In this document: positions 33,731-45,140 of the stretch, one piece after another
Layout of the letters: each line of letters opens with the position of its first letter
Position numbering within the stretch: the stretch's first letter is position 1
Program-made: the position numbers and the translations under genes
DNA from: Anthonomus grandis grandis
Taxonomy: Eukaryota; Arthropoda; Insecta; Coleoptera; Curculionidae
Direction: 5' to 3'
NCBI RefSeq assembly: GCF_022605725.1
Contig: NC_065546.1
Span: 38,808,227-38,872,226, forward strand
Length of the DNA: 64,000 bases
The notes under the pieces: model-generated
The model's input: only the letters and a program-made list of their open reading frames with translations
Told to the model about the DNA's origin: nothing
The model's database searches: none

Positions 33731-34364
33731 TTACAATTCCAATAGAAGATAAGCCAGATTTATTGATCGAGCAACATCGGCCTCAAACTGTTGAAGATCT
33801 TCCTCGGGTTGTTGCCTTCTAGATTTCAGTTGGGCCTGGTATACCTGTTGTAGGTATGCTTTACCGTTTCTTATCTCTAAGGTACGTATCAGCATGTCGA
33901 AATTAAGCTGATTCTCAGAATAAGGCATCATTCTTAGTATTTCTATAGCTTCCCCTCTCAGCCATAGCTTAAGATTGGTTGCTTTTTCTTCGTTATCCCA
34001 GTGATTTCCTTTGACAGGTACTCTTTGGTTCTTTGCTTGAATTGATTTTTTGTGACTTCGATTGTGTCTAATTAAGCTTCATATCTTCTCTAAGTTATAA
34101 CGTTCCTTTTGTTTTCTGTCTCGTGCGTCCTGCTTCAAGTCTTCTTTCATGGTCTTAATCAGGCCTTTATTTTCTTTCTTCAGGGCAGATTTAACTCTCT
34201 TTAATAAATTGTTCTGTTTCTTATTTCGTTTTCTTTATTTTTTCTTTTTTTTTACTATATCGTTTTTCTTATTCTTTTCGTTGTTTGCGGTCTCGTTTCT
34301 CTAGTTCTGCTTTCTGCTCGTGAAACTTCTTTAATAACAGTTCCGTTAAATTCTCGGTCTCCAT
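33731..34364 (-). pseudogene. Ty3/gypsy gag, N-terminal part
   Basis: ATG at 34364 opens METENLTELLLKKFHEQKAE, a charged, probably coiled-coil region with a stop. Other frames continue with HWDNEEKATNLKLWLRGEAI and, in the open block 33931-33731, LNFDMLIRTLEIRNGK and QLKSRRQQPEEDLQQFEADV. These are the conserved capsid motifs of gypsy gag (WxxEEKAxxLxxxLRG; R.Q.P.ESL..F..D). It would form the particle shell. At least two frame breaks lie upstream of 33931. Confidence 0.72.
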
Positions 34365-34794
34365 CTTGGCCTAACCTCTTGTTAAAGGTCTTCACTAAAA
34401 TATCCTTCCTTACTTTTTAAAATTAGTTGTAACGTAATCCAGGACCACACTTCTTTCTGGAACACACTTATTCCAGACTCATGTTGCCTGCCATTTAATG
34501 GTTTTTAAAGTAAACAATAAAACTGATTAAAATCACGAAACGCGGTTAAATAAGACCCATACAACAATTCGAAAATCTTTTCTACATTATTTGAGTTTTC
34601 TACATTATTTTAGCCAATCATTTAAAAAAAATACTGCTAGTCAAATTCTAGAAAATTGATCAGGAATAACAATAAAATAACCTAAATAACCTAATTTAGG
34701 AACCAAATAAGGATCTCAAATAAGATGAACTACCAACTAGACACTAGAAAAACTAAAGGCATTGTACTCTACATAACCTATTTACGTTTTTTTT

Positions 34795-34904
34795 TCATAA
34801 CAATATTTTTTTTTCTTCAATTTAATAGAAAAAACATATTATTTCTATTAATTTTAAGCAGCAAAAGTATATATCTAAAGAACATGAAAATATTTTTCTT
34901 TCTT
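34795..34904 (+). repeat. S1 unit, degraded
   Basis: TTTTCTTCAATTTAATAGAA, ATTAATTTTAAGCAGC and ATCTAAAGAACATGAAAATA follow the S1 order. It separates the gypsy LTR from element X1. Confidence 0.45.
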
Positions 34905-35259
34905 AACGTTCTGACTCTTCAGTTCTATTGTGAGGTCTCAAAAAAAAAAGTTTTCCATTTTTCAATTGCATTTCTGACTGTTTCTATTCTAGTTCTTATT
35001 TCTGTTATTTGGCCCCTTTTTTATAATTCAAGTACCCAGGTATTTGTATTTTTAAATTCTTCCTACATGTCTATAAATAAATTTATGTTTGGGGTCTTTG
35101 TTTTTTTTTAGTCTTTTTTATGTTTATTTTTAATCCATACAAAATGTAGTGGTTTTATTTGATAGACTTTTAAATTCTTCTGCGAAACTTGCTTTAATCA
35201 CTGTATCATCCGCAAACCTTTTTTGTTTATTTATTTTCTATTTATCACTATTTTTTAAT

Positions 35260-36327
35260 CCAGAGATAGTAGTGCCTCTGCAAAAATTTTTATAGAATTT
35301 TGTAGTTCTTTGTAGAATATTGTAAAAGTAATAAGATCCCTCCTTTTATGGCGGGTAGTGATAGAGGCAATATTTGGCATGTTAAGAATATCCGCATCAT
35401 TGTAATTATCCAAGACATTCAGTTTATATGCTTTTTATTTAAAAAAATCTGTTGAACAAGTTCAAGAGCATCAATATGTATCACATAGAAAGGAGACCAT
35501 ATTTCAAGTGAGGACGGATAAGAAGAGTAGAGTGTTTTTAAAGCAGAAGTATTTGTTGAACACACATAATAAAACCAAGCATCTGAAAACTCTTATTGAT
35601 AACGTTTTCTAAGTGATGTGAAAACTGTAAACCTGTAACAAGAGTGACACCCAAATCTTTAAAAAAGAAGTGCCTTTAAGATGATCATGTTGTTAACATC
35701 AATAGCTTCTGAAACAAAACGAAGTAATAATTTTATATTTAGCTGGATTAAGTTCCAAACTATTTCATTCTCATCAAACTACCAAGTTATTGTAATTGGT
35801 CAGAATCATCAGGGTTTGATGATACAAATCCGTAAAAGTACTAATTTCAACAATGAGTCTACGATTAGACAAGTAACTTTTGATCCAAAGCGATAAAGGC
35901 TTATCGATAATATTTTTAGTTTATGCAACAGTCCGATACGATGTCGAACGCCTTGGAGAAATCAGTGTATATTGTATCCCTGCTCCAAGGCATCCGACGA
36001 GAAGTCCATCTGAATAAGCAACTTCCACTCCGTAGAATTGCGTGGTCTAAAGCCAAACTGCTAATTGGGATTTTAAAGAGGCCAAGACCTTTAAAGTCAA
36101 GGTTTTTAAATACCTTGGATACTGCACTAAGTATACTGATGGTGATAATAGTTGGTAGCAGAGTATTTGTCGCCTCGACTTATGGATAGGTTTTAGGAAA
36201 CTCTTTTTCCTGTAGCTCGGGAACACTCCAGTGTGAAGGGAGAATGTGGTATAAGGATATGGAGAGACTAAAGCAAAGTCTGGTACAGGACCTTTTTTAA
36301 TATTTATAGATGCGAGTTTAGTACATA
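35260..36327 (-). pseudogene. reverse transcriptase of element C, fragmentary
   Basis: Motif A TDFSKAFD at about 35950-35975, thumb motifs (KSFQMLGFI, LLIRPHLKYG) at 35480-35600 and an extreme C-terminus (TRHKRRDLITFTIFYKELQN) to about 35290. Frames shift repeatedly. The GVPQGS and YADD regions are not readable, so a deletion is likely between about 35700 and 35900. Confidence 0.65.
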
Positions 36328-38115
36328 CAGTGTGTGTCAGCCAATTGGAATAAATTAGCTAATAAATAGATGGGAGCGTGTTAGAAAAAACGCTCGAACA
36401 CGTCGATTGGTTTTTATAGTTGCGCATTTTTTTTCATAAAAACTTCTTATACAGGGTGTATCAGATAACGGTGGTCAATACCAACTTGCTTAGTTTAAAC
36501 ATAACACCCTGTATGTTAATTAATTTTTAGATTTCTCAGATCATTTTAGACATATTTTGTATACAATGTCCTATACCTATCTTTGACTGTTTCTGAAATA
36601 TTAAGTAAAATTCAAAAAATAACATTTAGAAAAGAAAATTATTTATTTTTCAAGATTCTCTACAACTCACTTAATACTTCTTGCCCCTTTAGGTCTTGGT
36701 AATGATAAAGCAAGCAAAAACTATTTCAGCATTTCTTTTTATTGATATGAGAATAAAAACAACTAAAAATTGTTGTTTACTTTGGTTTAAAATGCCAGAC
36801 TTAATGTTGACTCATGTTGCATGACAGAAGTAGTCGTCAGTGCTATAGTCGTTTGAATTTCATTAACTACAAGCCAGAAAAATGGTTCATTTAACAGAAA
36901 TGCACAAAATAACAATTCTACAGATGATTGGCTATGGAGGTAATACACGGACACAAATGGAAGTTGCTCGCTTATTTCACAAAAAATTTTCAAATTTGCC
37001 GCCTTTAACCCAAAGGACAATTAGTAAAATAGAAAAGCAATTCCGTGAGCTGGGCCATGTTAGGCAGGTAAAAAAAGCAGCTGTCAATGCAATAAGTCAG
37101 GATACAAAATCAGCTGTTATGCTTGAGTTTGAGGAACACCTACACACATCTACTCGGAAAGCAGCCCCAGTACTCGATATTAGCTATTCATTAGTTATTA
37201 GAATATTAAAAAAAATAAAATGCATCCCTATAAAATTATACCAATTGCCGCTATTGGTCCAGGGAAAATTCTCGCTGGATAAGAGAAGACAATACTCAAT
37301 ACCCTGAAAAGGTTAACGTGTGGGCAGGAATTATTGAAGATCAGATCATAGGTCCCTTTTTTATTGAGGGCAATTTAAATGGCGAGAATTATTTAGAATT
37401 GCTTTAAAATAATGTAGTGCCAACGTTGGCCAACTTGTATCCAGGAAACCCACAAGTTCCAGCGAATATGATATGGGTTCAACAAGATGGAGCACCACCC
37501 CACTACCAAATAAATGTTCGGCAGTACCTCAACCAAATATTTCCAGATCGGTGGATAGGGAGGCCAGCACGGTCTCCCGATCTGAGGCCATTAGACTTAT
37601 GGGGATATGTGAAAACTATTGTATACAAAACTAAACCTACTGACTTAGCTGACTTACGAAGACGAATAACCCTGACAATGAGATCGATCACACCTGAGAT
37701 GTTGAGTAGCGTTAGAAGAAATTTCTATTTACGGGTAGGGTGTTGCCAAGACGTTTGTGGCGAGCATTTTGAACATCTCCTACATTGACATTATTGTTTA
37801 GATTTGTATTATGTATAAGTTTTTGAATATGTTGTAACAATTTTCGGTCAAATCAAATAAATAATTTTCTTTTCTAAATGTCATTTTTTGAATTTTACTT
37901 AATATTTCCGAAACAGTCAAAGATAGGTATAGGACATTGTATACAAAATATGTCTAAAATGAGCTGAGGAATCTAAAAATTAATTAATTTTCAAGGTGTT
38001 ATGTTTAAACTAAGCAATTTGGTATTGGCCTCCGTTATCTGATACTCCCTGTATAAACATAACACGCTCCCGTCTATTTATTAGCTAATTTATTCCATTT
38101 GGCTGACACACACTG
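36328..38115 (+). mobile_element. Tc1/mariner-superfamily element D with doubled TIRs (1788 bp)
   Basis: Outer ends CAGTGTGTGTCAGCCAATTG (36328) and its complement ending 38115 are flanked by TA. Inside lies a second inverted pair, TACAGGGTGTATCAGATAAC at about 36452 and its complement at about 38036-38056. The inverted similarity extends about 200 bp, with one insert of about 65 bp near 36380-36440 in the left arm. It carries a broken plus-strand transposase and is inserted in element C. Confidence 0.83.
36882..37788 (+). pseudogene. Tc1/mariner-type transposase of element D, first catalytic region deleted
   Basis: ATG at 36882 opens MVHLTEMHKITILQMIGYGG, an HTH region, then SAVMLEFEEHLHTSTRKAAP and a second HTH. 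The frame then jumps directly to REDNTQYPEKVNVWAGII: about 60 residues with the first catalytic Asp (FSDE block) are missing. The second Asp (WVQQDGAPPHYQINVRQYLN) and the third (ARSPDLRPLD) remain, but six or so residues between them are lost. A stop lies at 37405-37407 (LELL then stop). The C-terminus FEHLLH ends at TGA 37786-37788. Related to copy 1 at 5945-7029. Confidence 0.83.
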
Positions 38116-38690
38116 TATATCTGCTATTTTAAGTTAAGGTGACGGTAGAGGTTTCGGATTATAGTGTAGAAAAGTCAGCAAACATGTGAGCAATCTCTTG
38201 GCCAGTATTATTTGTCTTGTCTAAATATTTTAATGTATTGGGCAAAGAGCTATGTTTCTTGACATATGTTTCTTGAAATGACTAAAATTTAGCTATGTAG
38301 AGCCAATAGCTGCTTTAGTGTATTGAACATATTATGTATAGCATTCCTGTGTCAGATTCTTAAATAGCTTCGTTAACCTAGAAGATTGCTGGTAGTCGAT
38401 AACTGATCGTCTTTGCTTATATTTTTTGTGCATTTTTTTCTTTTCGATAATATTATTTTTAAGTTCAATTGAAAACCATACTAAGGCCTTTCTGGTCGAA
38501 CATTTTTTAATATAAATAAATTTCAATAAATATAATTTGATAAAAAAGATTAAGCATTGTTTCAAGAGGCTTTTTTAAAAGTGAAAAATCTCAGTTAAAC
38601 TGATCCAAAAACATTGCAATTTCATGACAGCAACTTATAAATAGATGGAGACAACTATTCGTAGCAAGCAGTGGGTGAATAACTAGAGGA
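38116..38690 (-). pseudogene. linker region of element C upstream of RT
   Basis: The open block 38565-38332 reads CSTRKALVWFSIELKNNIIE and KKKMHKKYKQRRSVIDYQQS, the basic linker that follows the endonuclease in Jockey/CR1-type elements (WFS.EL...I..KK..HKKYK). The true endonuclease is missing, so this copy is 5'-truncated near 38690. Confidence 0.62.
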
Positions 38691-39060
38691 ACTGCTCTGA
38701 CTGTTAAGGGGTCTTGTGATTATACCATATATAAAAGGTATTAGGTATGAGTTAAGTTGACTAATTTTTCGTGTCTTTCCCTATCGAAGGCTTTTTCGAA
38801 GTTGTAATGTAACTTGCGTATTAATATTCATGCCTAGCCACCTTCATGTTAACACATTTAGTGAAAACAATGCCTTTCTGGTACCTAGTTGGTTTCTGAA
38901 CCCATGTTGACTAATTGTCATTTACTTTGTCATAGTTTATTCTTTCCTCTCATTTTTTATTAATGCCTTCATGTATTACTTTTAAAAATACCTTGAATGT
39001 ATGATTTATTTAGGATATTATTTTATATTTAGATTAGTCTTAAGGGTGTGTCGCTTTTCG

Positions 39061-39639
39061 GATAGCAAGAAGATAGAGATTCAGATAGAAAGAAGATGGA
39101 AAGTAATTATTGTAATTCAGTAGCATATCAAAAGTATCTTCAGATTCCTAAGAAGAAACCAATTTTATCAATTGCAGAAATTTGAAAAAGGAAAATACTT
39201 GGATCCGCATTAACCTTCCTAAAAAAAAAAACTATTACATTGATGTTCTTGCAGCTAAAATGCTTAATTTCTTTCTCTCATAATACTTAACGTTAAAACT
39301 AATTTATTATTTAATCCTGCAAACGTCTTCCTGAAAGCCATAACCGTTTAATTCCATAATAATCATGCGAAAACCAGTTTTTTTTCGCGGATGCCAACAA
39401 AAATTCGTAACCGTATAATTAAATAAGAAAGCAACACACGGGCTGTAGATGCACCTCTCAGATAAACGGCCTCTTCAAAATTATGTTGAACGAAATTCCT
39501 GCAGTTTATCAGTGCCAGACATCGAGCGTTTTTTAAGGGTCATGCGAATATGTATGTAACTTAAAATTAAATTGTGATAAGTCACTTCTGGTTGAGTATG
39601 TTTATTTCTGTACGTCACTGGCCAAATGTGTATATTTTT
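39061..39639. other. no feature recognised
   Basis: AT-rich sequence between X1 and the next S1 block. I see no motif or inverted ends. It could be the decayed 5' part of X1. Confidence 0.4.
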
Positions 39640-40249
39640 TTCTTAGTCCAGGCAGCTGAGAAATCAAATACGTTTAAGTGCCTGATGTCCAAAGATTACA
39701 ATGCAAACGTTTTCCCTTTTTCCAATTGCCTGGAAGATAAGCGGTGTTTTAATTATTGCTTTTAGGTACTTATTGGCCAAAATAAGTTTAATTTTCAGCA
39801 AGAAAGTTAGTATTATGTTCTTTTTCTAGAGAATTGCCTCTAGACGAACTTAATTTTATCATCCAAGGCAGGTGAGGATCAAAATATCTTGGGATGCTAT
39901 GTTAAAAAAAGTGTCTGTTGATATCTAAAGAATATTTTAAAATAATAAGTAGAATTTATTAAAGGAATTAAGAAAGCATCACTCTATTATTTCAGGCAGT
40001 TGAGAAATCAAATATATTCAAGTACGTGTATATGTAGCGAATAAAATTAAAACATTTTTGTTCTTTTTAACTGCCTGGTAGAGCAATTATGTCATTAATT
40101 CTAGCCACTTGTGAGCGAATATGCTATTATATATGGTTATTAAGTTGATGAAAAAACTATGATTCAAGATGTTGTAAATCAAAATATTTAGATAATAAAA
40201 ACATTTTCTATGTTTTCATTTGCCTGGAAGAAAAAGAAATTGTTATTAA
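39640..40249 (+). repeat. S1 satellite block, left of piggyBac 2
   Basis: About five units. GTCCAGGCAGCTGAGAAATC (39649), TTTCAGGCAGTTGAGAAATC (39991) and partner strings CAATTGCCTGGAAG, TTAACTGCCTGGTAG and ATTTGCCTGGAAG. The last unit is interrupted at TTAA 40246-40249. Confidence 0.78.
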
Positions 40250-42641
40250 CCCTTTGAGACCCAATTTTATTTTTAAGGATGTTTTTGCGAGTTATGGTAT
40301 TTTAAGAGATCATTTGACAATATATACTAGTGAAAATAAAAAATATATATACAGGGAGAGCAAAGAATTGTGGGACAAATGTATCCCAGCGGGATTTTTA
40401 GGTGGGTTATAAATATCCCTAGGGGCCAAAAGCACATTTTTGTATTTCAAAATTTTTATTTTTTTTATTCACAAAAAGATAACCCGCAAAGGTAAGTATT
40501 TTAGGACGAATGATAAAGCGCAAAACAATGCTTGCACAACCCTACATCGCACATTGCACAAATAGTAGTGGTTCTACGTTCTTTTTTCTGAAGAGCGCAA
40601 CGAGCACATCTTCGCCGTTTCGATGTTTCTATTGGAAGGTGATCACCCACATTTTTCATTACTTTTTATCTCTTTGATGGCCTTCCACAACTGTTTCTTC
40701 GAAGTTTGACTGAAGTTTGCTGTTGTCCTTCTTCGATTAGGTCCTCTGATAAGGTAAATAAAAATTCCTGTAAGGGTATCTTTTTTTGGGTACGACGTAA
40801 GTCATTATATATTACCCAGCTGTTAACAACAGCAATCATCAAAAGTCGATAAAATACTTTTTTCCACCATTTGCATGATTTTTTGCCAAAGTCATACACA
40901 CCACTCATCTGATCAGCCAGATCCACACCACCCATGATTTCATTGTAGTATGCAGTAGCAGTGGTACATGGTACGTCAACTCTCTGCCCAGTCTTGTCTT
41001 TTCTCTTCACACAAGTCATATCAGGGGTATGACAGTTACTCAAAAGAATAACCTGCTTTGTATCTTGCCATTTGATCGCAATAGAGTTTGTTTGATTTGA
41101 TAAAAACTCGCATTCACCCATAGAAATTTTTCGTTTTTCAATGAATTTTTTTGGCATGTCTTTTCCTGTAATGGCTGTTCCCACAGCTGGGTATTGGAGG
41201 GAATCCATCAAACGGACTGATGTAAAAAATCGATCAAAGGCCAGAACTACGTTTGGATTTTGTATAGTTTCACATAATTTTTTTACAACAGTTTCGCCGA
41301 AAGTTCCGCTCCTTTCAACGTCGTCCTTGCCGCAATATACATTTGCATTATATGTATATCCGGTTTTGGCATCACATCTAGAGCATAATTTTATGCTTCT
41401 TTTCACAGGTTTTTGTGGCATATATTATTTCAGTAAAGATCTTCCTTTGAAGCCCACCATGCTCTCGTCAATACTTTGACTTGTACTGTCGGATCGATAT
41501 TTCTGAAACGTATATTTGACGCAAGATAGAAGCTCTTGTACATAGTAAATCTTACTGGCCCCTTCTGGCTTGACTGGATTATTGAAATAAAGCTTGGATA
41601 GTAAAAACAAACACCTGTTTTTGGATGTTTCCCAAAAATGGATGCGATGACCAGTAATTGCAAAGTTTTGGCACCTTATTGAAACACATAACTAATGTGT
41701 AGCCAATAGTAATCATAATCTTCCCTGCATCAGTGAAAGTCGCCTGCTTTTTTTTATTTTCTTTGTAAATTTTGATTCGCTGGTTTGTAGACTCAGCGAT
41801 AAAAGTAAATAAACTTCGAGGACAAATTTTAGTGAATCTGTCCAGCGGGGAGGCATTTACAGCAATTGAAGGATGTATGATACATTGACTTTCATTTGGA
41901 ATGCTAAGTCTTGAGACATAGGTATTTGTAGGCAATGACCAAATTATATTACCAGTTGTAACAGGAGTTTCAGCCTCTTGATCTGAATTTTCAGCAGAAA
42001 TAACGCCGTCGTTGGGTTGGGTTAGGTTCTCGTTTGCATCACTTTCAATGGCTCCACTATCATCGTCCGAAGTATCCGAGGGCTGATACAACTCGTCGGA
42101 CTCTTCACTATTATGGAATGGGTCTTCTTTTGAGGAAGACTCTTCATATGGGGATTACACCTCTTCTCCGGATGACAACTTTACTAAATTGTCAGCAAGA
42201 TCTTGAAGCTCTGCCCTAGTCAACTTCTTTCTTGGCATACTGTAAAATACCATTGGGATATAAATCACCCTATCAGAAAACCCACTGGGACACATATATC
42301 CCATAGCCACATTTAACACCCAAAATGCAAAAACCAAAACAAAAAAAACCATTAAAATACTTTGCTATTATATATGCTGAACTTACCTAAACAGATTGTT
42401 TCAAAAACTACACAAAAACTATCAAATTTGTAAAAAAACAGTGTCAAAAACCAACAACGTGCTCGATTTTTGGCGTTTACAATCAGAATGACTCCAAAAA
42501 GCGTATCGCTGCCTGTCGAAAAATTGTTAAACCTTAAAATACCCGCTAATGACAATTTCCATTAAAAACGGGACAGATAGCGCCCAGCAGATGTTATGAA
42601 ATGTATGTTGGGATTTATTTGTCCCATTGGGGCCGAAAGGG
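40250..42641 (-). mobile_element. piggyBac element 2 (2392 bp)
   Basis: TTAA 40246-40249 and 42642-42645 flank CCCTTTGAGACCC and the complement of CCCTTTCGGCCCC (imperfect TIRs). Removing the element plus one TTAA gives GAAATTGTTATTAATTCCGG followed by ACAGTTGAG, an uninterrupted S1 unit. Palindromic GGGACAxATxxATCCC motifs lie near both ends (40372, 42287, 42610). The transposase on the minus strand is broken. Confidence 0.9.
40560..42239 (-). pseudogene. piggyBac transposase (PGBD-like), several breaks
   Basis: ATG at 42239 opens MPRKKLTRAELQDLADNLVK. An in-frame TAA at 42155-42157 is followed by an acidic region (SDTSDDDSGAIESDANEN). After FNKVPKLCNYWSSHPFLGNI the frame shifts at about 41600. 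SIDESMVGFKGRSLLK carries the first Asp, then a TAA at 41425-41427. The remaining block (41421-40666) has VLAFDRFFTSVRLMD (second Asp) and YYNEIMGGVDLADQMSGVYD (third Asp). A C-terminal Cys-rich domain (RRCARCALQKKERR, CAMCDVGLCKHC) follows in another frame to about 40560. All three catalytic residues are still present. Confidence 0.87.
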
Positions 42642-42645
42642 TTAA

Positions 42646-42845
42646 TTCCGGACAGTTGAGAACAAAATTGCTATTTACATTTTTTTTATCAGTTGATGAC
42701 AAAATCATAATCCAAGCTATTAAAAATTAAAATATGGTTATAATAACAACAATTTGTTTTTCATAAATAATATTTAAAGAAGTACAAAATGACAGAAATA
42801 TTTTCTTCTTTCCTTAACTGCCTAAGAGAAAAACTTATTTTACGT
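42646..42845 (+). repeat. S1 satellite block, right of piggyBac 2
   Basis: Resumes the interrupted unit (TTCCGGACAGTTGAGAACAA) and ends with CCTTAACTGCCTAAGAGAAA near 42815, where element X2 begins. Confidence 0.72.
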
Positions 42846-43029
42846 TAGGCAGATTGGGATAAAGGTATATAAACCCTAAAAGAACCAAAGGGGTATCCCT
42901 AAGACACAATGTGTTCACAGACTTTATTATGGAAAGAAGAGCTATAAGAATGGCTACCAGTCCAGGGAGGTGAAGAGACTGATACTCATCATAGAAATAA
43001 AGAGGTAGTATTGATAAATGACTCACTCA

Positions 43030-43440
43030 CGAAACACGTCAAAAACTTCGTACCCTACTGATAGGCTACTATTGCTGTAGACAGCGGGGATGTCATGAAC
43101 ATAAACATAAACATAATATAAGTTTATGCACCCACAGCCGATAAAGCTAAACCATTTTACAAGCAACTGCAGGAGTTATATCATAAGAACAAAAAAAATT
43201 AAGTTTACCATCTAGAAGATTATACACATAGAAATTCCCTCAAGATAAGGAGAGACAATTAATTCGTATTTAAATTGATTAACTCCTGATCAAATAAAAG
43301 ATTCCAAAATAACATTAAGAGAGTGACAGCTTATCCCGGAGCCGACATCGCATCAGATCACAACCCATTAATGGCCAACTTTAGGTCTAAGGAAAAAACT
43401 AGTAACCTGTGCAACAAAAACCAAAAAAATACAATATTAA
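43030..43440 (+). pseudogene. endonuclease of X2, C-terminal two thirds
   Basis: IYAPTADKAKPFYKQLQELY (the vYAPT motif plus following helix), then after frame breaks KRVTAYPGADIASDHNPLMA (SDH catalytic His). The GDFN segment between them is deleted or unreadable. The domain would have nicked target DNA. Confidence 0.65.
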
Positions 43441-43444
43441 TGCA

Positions 43445-45140
43445 CTTAGCAACACTAAAGAATGTAACAAATTTACTAGTATAGGATTCCTATCATAAAT
43501 ATAGGACTATTATTTATAGCAACATCATAAAGTCAGCAATAAGAAATTATTGTACATCAAGATTGTCAGCTTCAAGAAATGTGTGTCAAGAAACCTGGTC
43601 AATTATAAATGACATCATTAGACAAGGTTATGGAAAATCCCATGTACCTGATGCCAGTACTATTACGTCGGATAAGCTCAATGATTTCTTTTGCACAGTC
43701 GAAAAAAATCTAGCTTCTAAAATTGTGCCAACCAAAGACCCCTTCAAATATTTGTCACACAAGAGAGTCCGGGATACATTCTTCTTATATCTAACAGATG
43801 TAAATGAAATGAGAGTTTTAATTTCCAAAATAAAAAAGAAGTCTGTGGGATGTCTCTTCGTATATTTCAAGAATTGAGTACTTCTGCTATTAATGCTTTG
43901 GTAAATGTTATAAATAACTCATTTTCAGATGGACATTTTCCAGACTTCTTAAAAAAGTGTAGAATAAAAAGTACTGAATTCAAAGATGACGCTCTGTCTT
44001 CCCTTTTGGATCAGCTGTACATGGGTCTAAATGGAGGTGAGGTTTCTGGAGCGGTCCTCTGTGATTTGACTAAGGCGTTTGACTCTGTCAGTCATGAAAT
44101 ACTACTTCAGAAGCTGGAGATATATGGGCTTAGAGGTGTATCCTTGAATTGGTTTGGGTCATATTTTACGGGAAGGATGCAGAGTGTGTCTTTTTCTGTC
44201 TCAGTTTTAATCTGTAAGTTGTAGAGTGTCGCAGGGGTCAGTGTTGGGAATTGTCTTATTTCTTTTGTTCATTAATTACATTTGCCAACTGGAAATTATG
44301 GGCTATTTTACACTTTTTGCCGATGATTCAAGCATCTTGTGGAATTACTCTGACTCTCGGGCATTACAGAATATAATTAATCTGCTAAAGATCAAGGCTT
44401 GGTTTGATAACAATTTCTTAACTTATAACATATCTAAGATCAATGTGCTTACCTTCGGGTGTGACCTTATTGGCATTATTCTTGACAGAAATAAATTAAA
44501 CAATACAGAAAGTTCAAAATTTCTTGGTATCAAAATGCTATTCTGATTATCACATAAGCGCTCTATCTAAGGAACTGTCTTCAAATTGTTACGCTTTAAG
44601 AGTTATTTCTAGAGAGTTAGATCAAAGTTTAGTTAGAATGGCGTATTTTGTCCTAATTGAGAGTAACTTGAGATATGGTCTTCCTTTTTGGGGTAGCTGC
44701 CATGGTTATTTCTTTAAGTCAATATAATATTCAAGGCAATATAATACTCGTCAAGAGCAACATATACCTTTACCCATACCAACAAATGCCCTTGTAAATC
44801 ATTTATCTATGATGCAAAAAAATGTATAACTATTTGCCCTCACAACTTAGAAACCTAAATACCTTTAAAAAGTTCCAATGTCAGTGTAAAAAACTTTTAA
44901 TTAGTAAAGCTTATTACACCTTAGATGAATTTTTTAATGATCGACTCATAAGTAATGTTAAGATTTATGTAACCACCTTATTTGTGTTATTATTTGTTTT
45001 ATTTTTTGTTTGTGTCAAGTGCTATATATATGTCAATTTTATGTTAATTTTTATTTCTACTCCAAAATTTGACCTATCTATATTATTTTATAATTTAATT
45101 TTAGCTTTGTCAATGAGATGTTAATCTTTTGACAATGAAG
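43445..45140 (+). mobile_element. non-LTR retrotransposon D, nested in X2
   Basis: An RT-only fragment inserted between FRSKEK and FDFDKLK of X2. It begins in the linker (about 43500) and ends near 45140 without an obvious simple-repeat tail. It differs from A, B, F and J in motif detail. An internal deletion removes the RT fingers (after FPDFLKKCRI at about 43970). Confidence 0.68.
43563..44950 (+). pseudogene. reverse transcriptase of element D, broken
   Basis: Blocks in three frames. The linker (WSIINDIIRQGYGKSHVPDA...LISKIKKKSVG) and NALVNVINNSFSDGHFPDFL come first. After a deletion: GAVLCDLTKAFDSVSHEILL (motif A), QGSVLGIVLFLLFINYI (motif B), FTLFADDSSILW (catalytic box), then a thumb with SSKFLGIKM and ESNLRYGLPFWGS and a C-terminal YNYLPSQLRNLNTFKKFQCQ block. 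Frameshifts lie near 43860, 44222 and 44530. The catalytic residues survive, but there is no continuous protein. Confidence 0.8.

Larger units (their letters stand above)
32637..34790 (-). mobile_element. Ty3/gypsy LTR retrotransposon, decayed
   Basis: A 40-bp direct match (TGTAACGTAAT.C..GA.CACACT...TTCTGGAACACA) at 32637 and 34428 marks the LTR starts. Minus-strand gag, protease and RT fragments lie between in the correct order. The low-coordinate LTR is cut after about 45 bp. The high-coordinate LTR appears to extend toward 34790, where S1 resumes. RNase H and integrase are missing, so there is a large internal deletion. No envelope-like region is seen. Confidence 0.75.
35260..38690 (-). 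mobile_element. non-LTR retrotransposon C, split by Tc1/mariner element D
   Basis: Minus-strand RT of the A-like lineage. Upstream part 38690-38116 holds the linker (LVWFSIELKNNIIEKKKMHK, SRLTKLFKNLTQECYT). Downstream part 36327-35260 holds the RT: INIKKGPVPDFAL, DTIYTDFSKAFDIV (motif A), KDLGVTLVTGLQFSHHL and IRPHLKYG. The motif C box is lost. It sits inside X1. Confidence 0.7.
34905..39060 (-). mobile_element. non-LTR element X1 (RTE/'craniofacial'-type RT), split by element C
   Basis: Minus-strand RT pieces lie on both sides of element C. Upstream (39060-38740): QHGFRNQLGTRKALFSLNVL and NFEKAFDRERHEKLVN. Downstream (35240-34930): RFADDTVIKASFAEEFKSL and KYKYLGTWI. These motifs (GTREALF, YEKAFDRV.HEKL, YLGT.I) belong to the endonuclease-RT lineage often mis-annotated as craniofacial development protein 2 in insects. 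X2 at 42846 is a second, plus-strand copy. It is heavily decayed, with a deletion between motifs A and C. Confidence 0.65.

Noticed and set aside
35945..36180. 88-codon plus-strand frame as a gene
   Set aside because: The opposite strand encodes the TDFSKAFD motif of a LINE RT; the plus-strand frame is its shadow.
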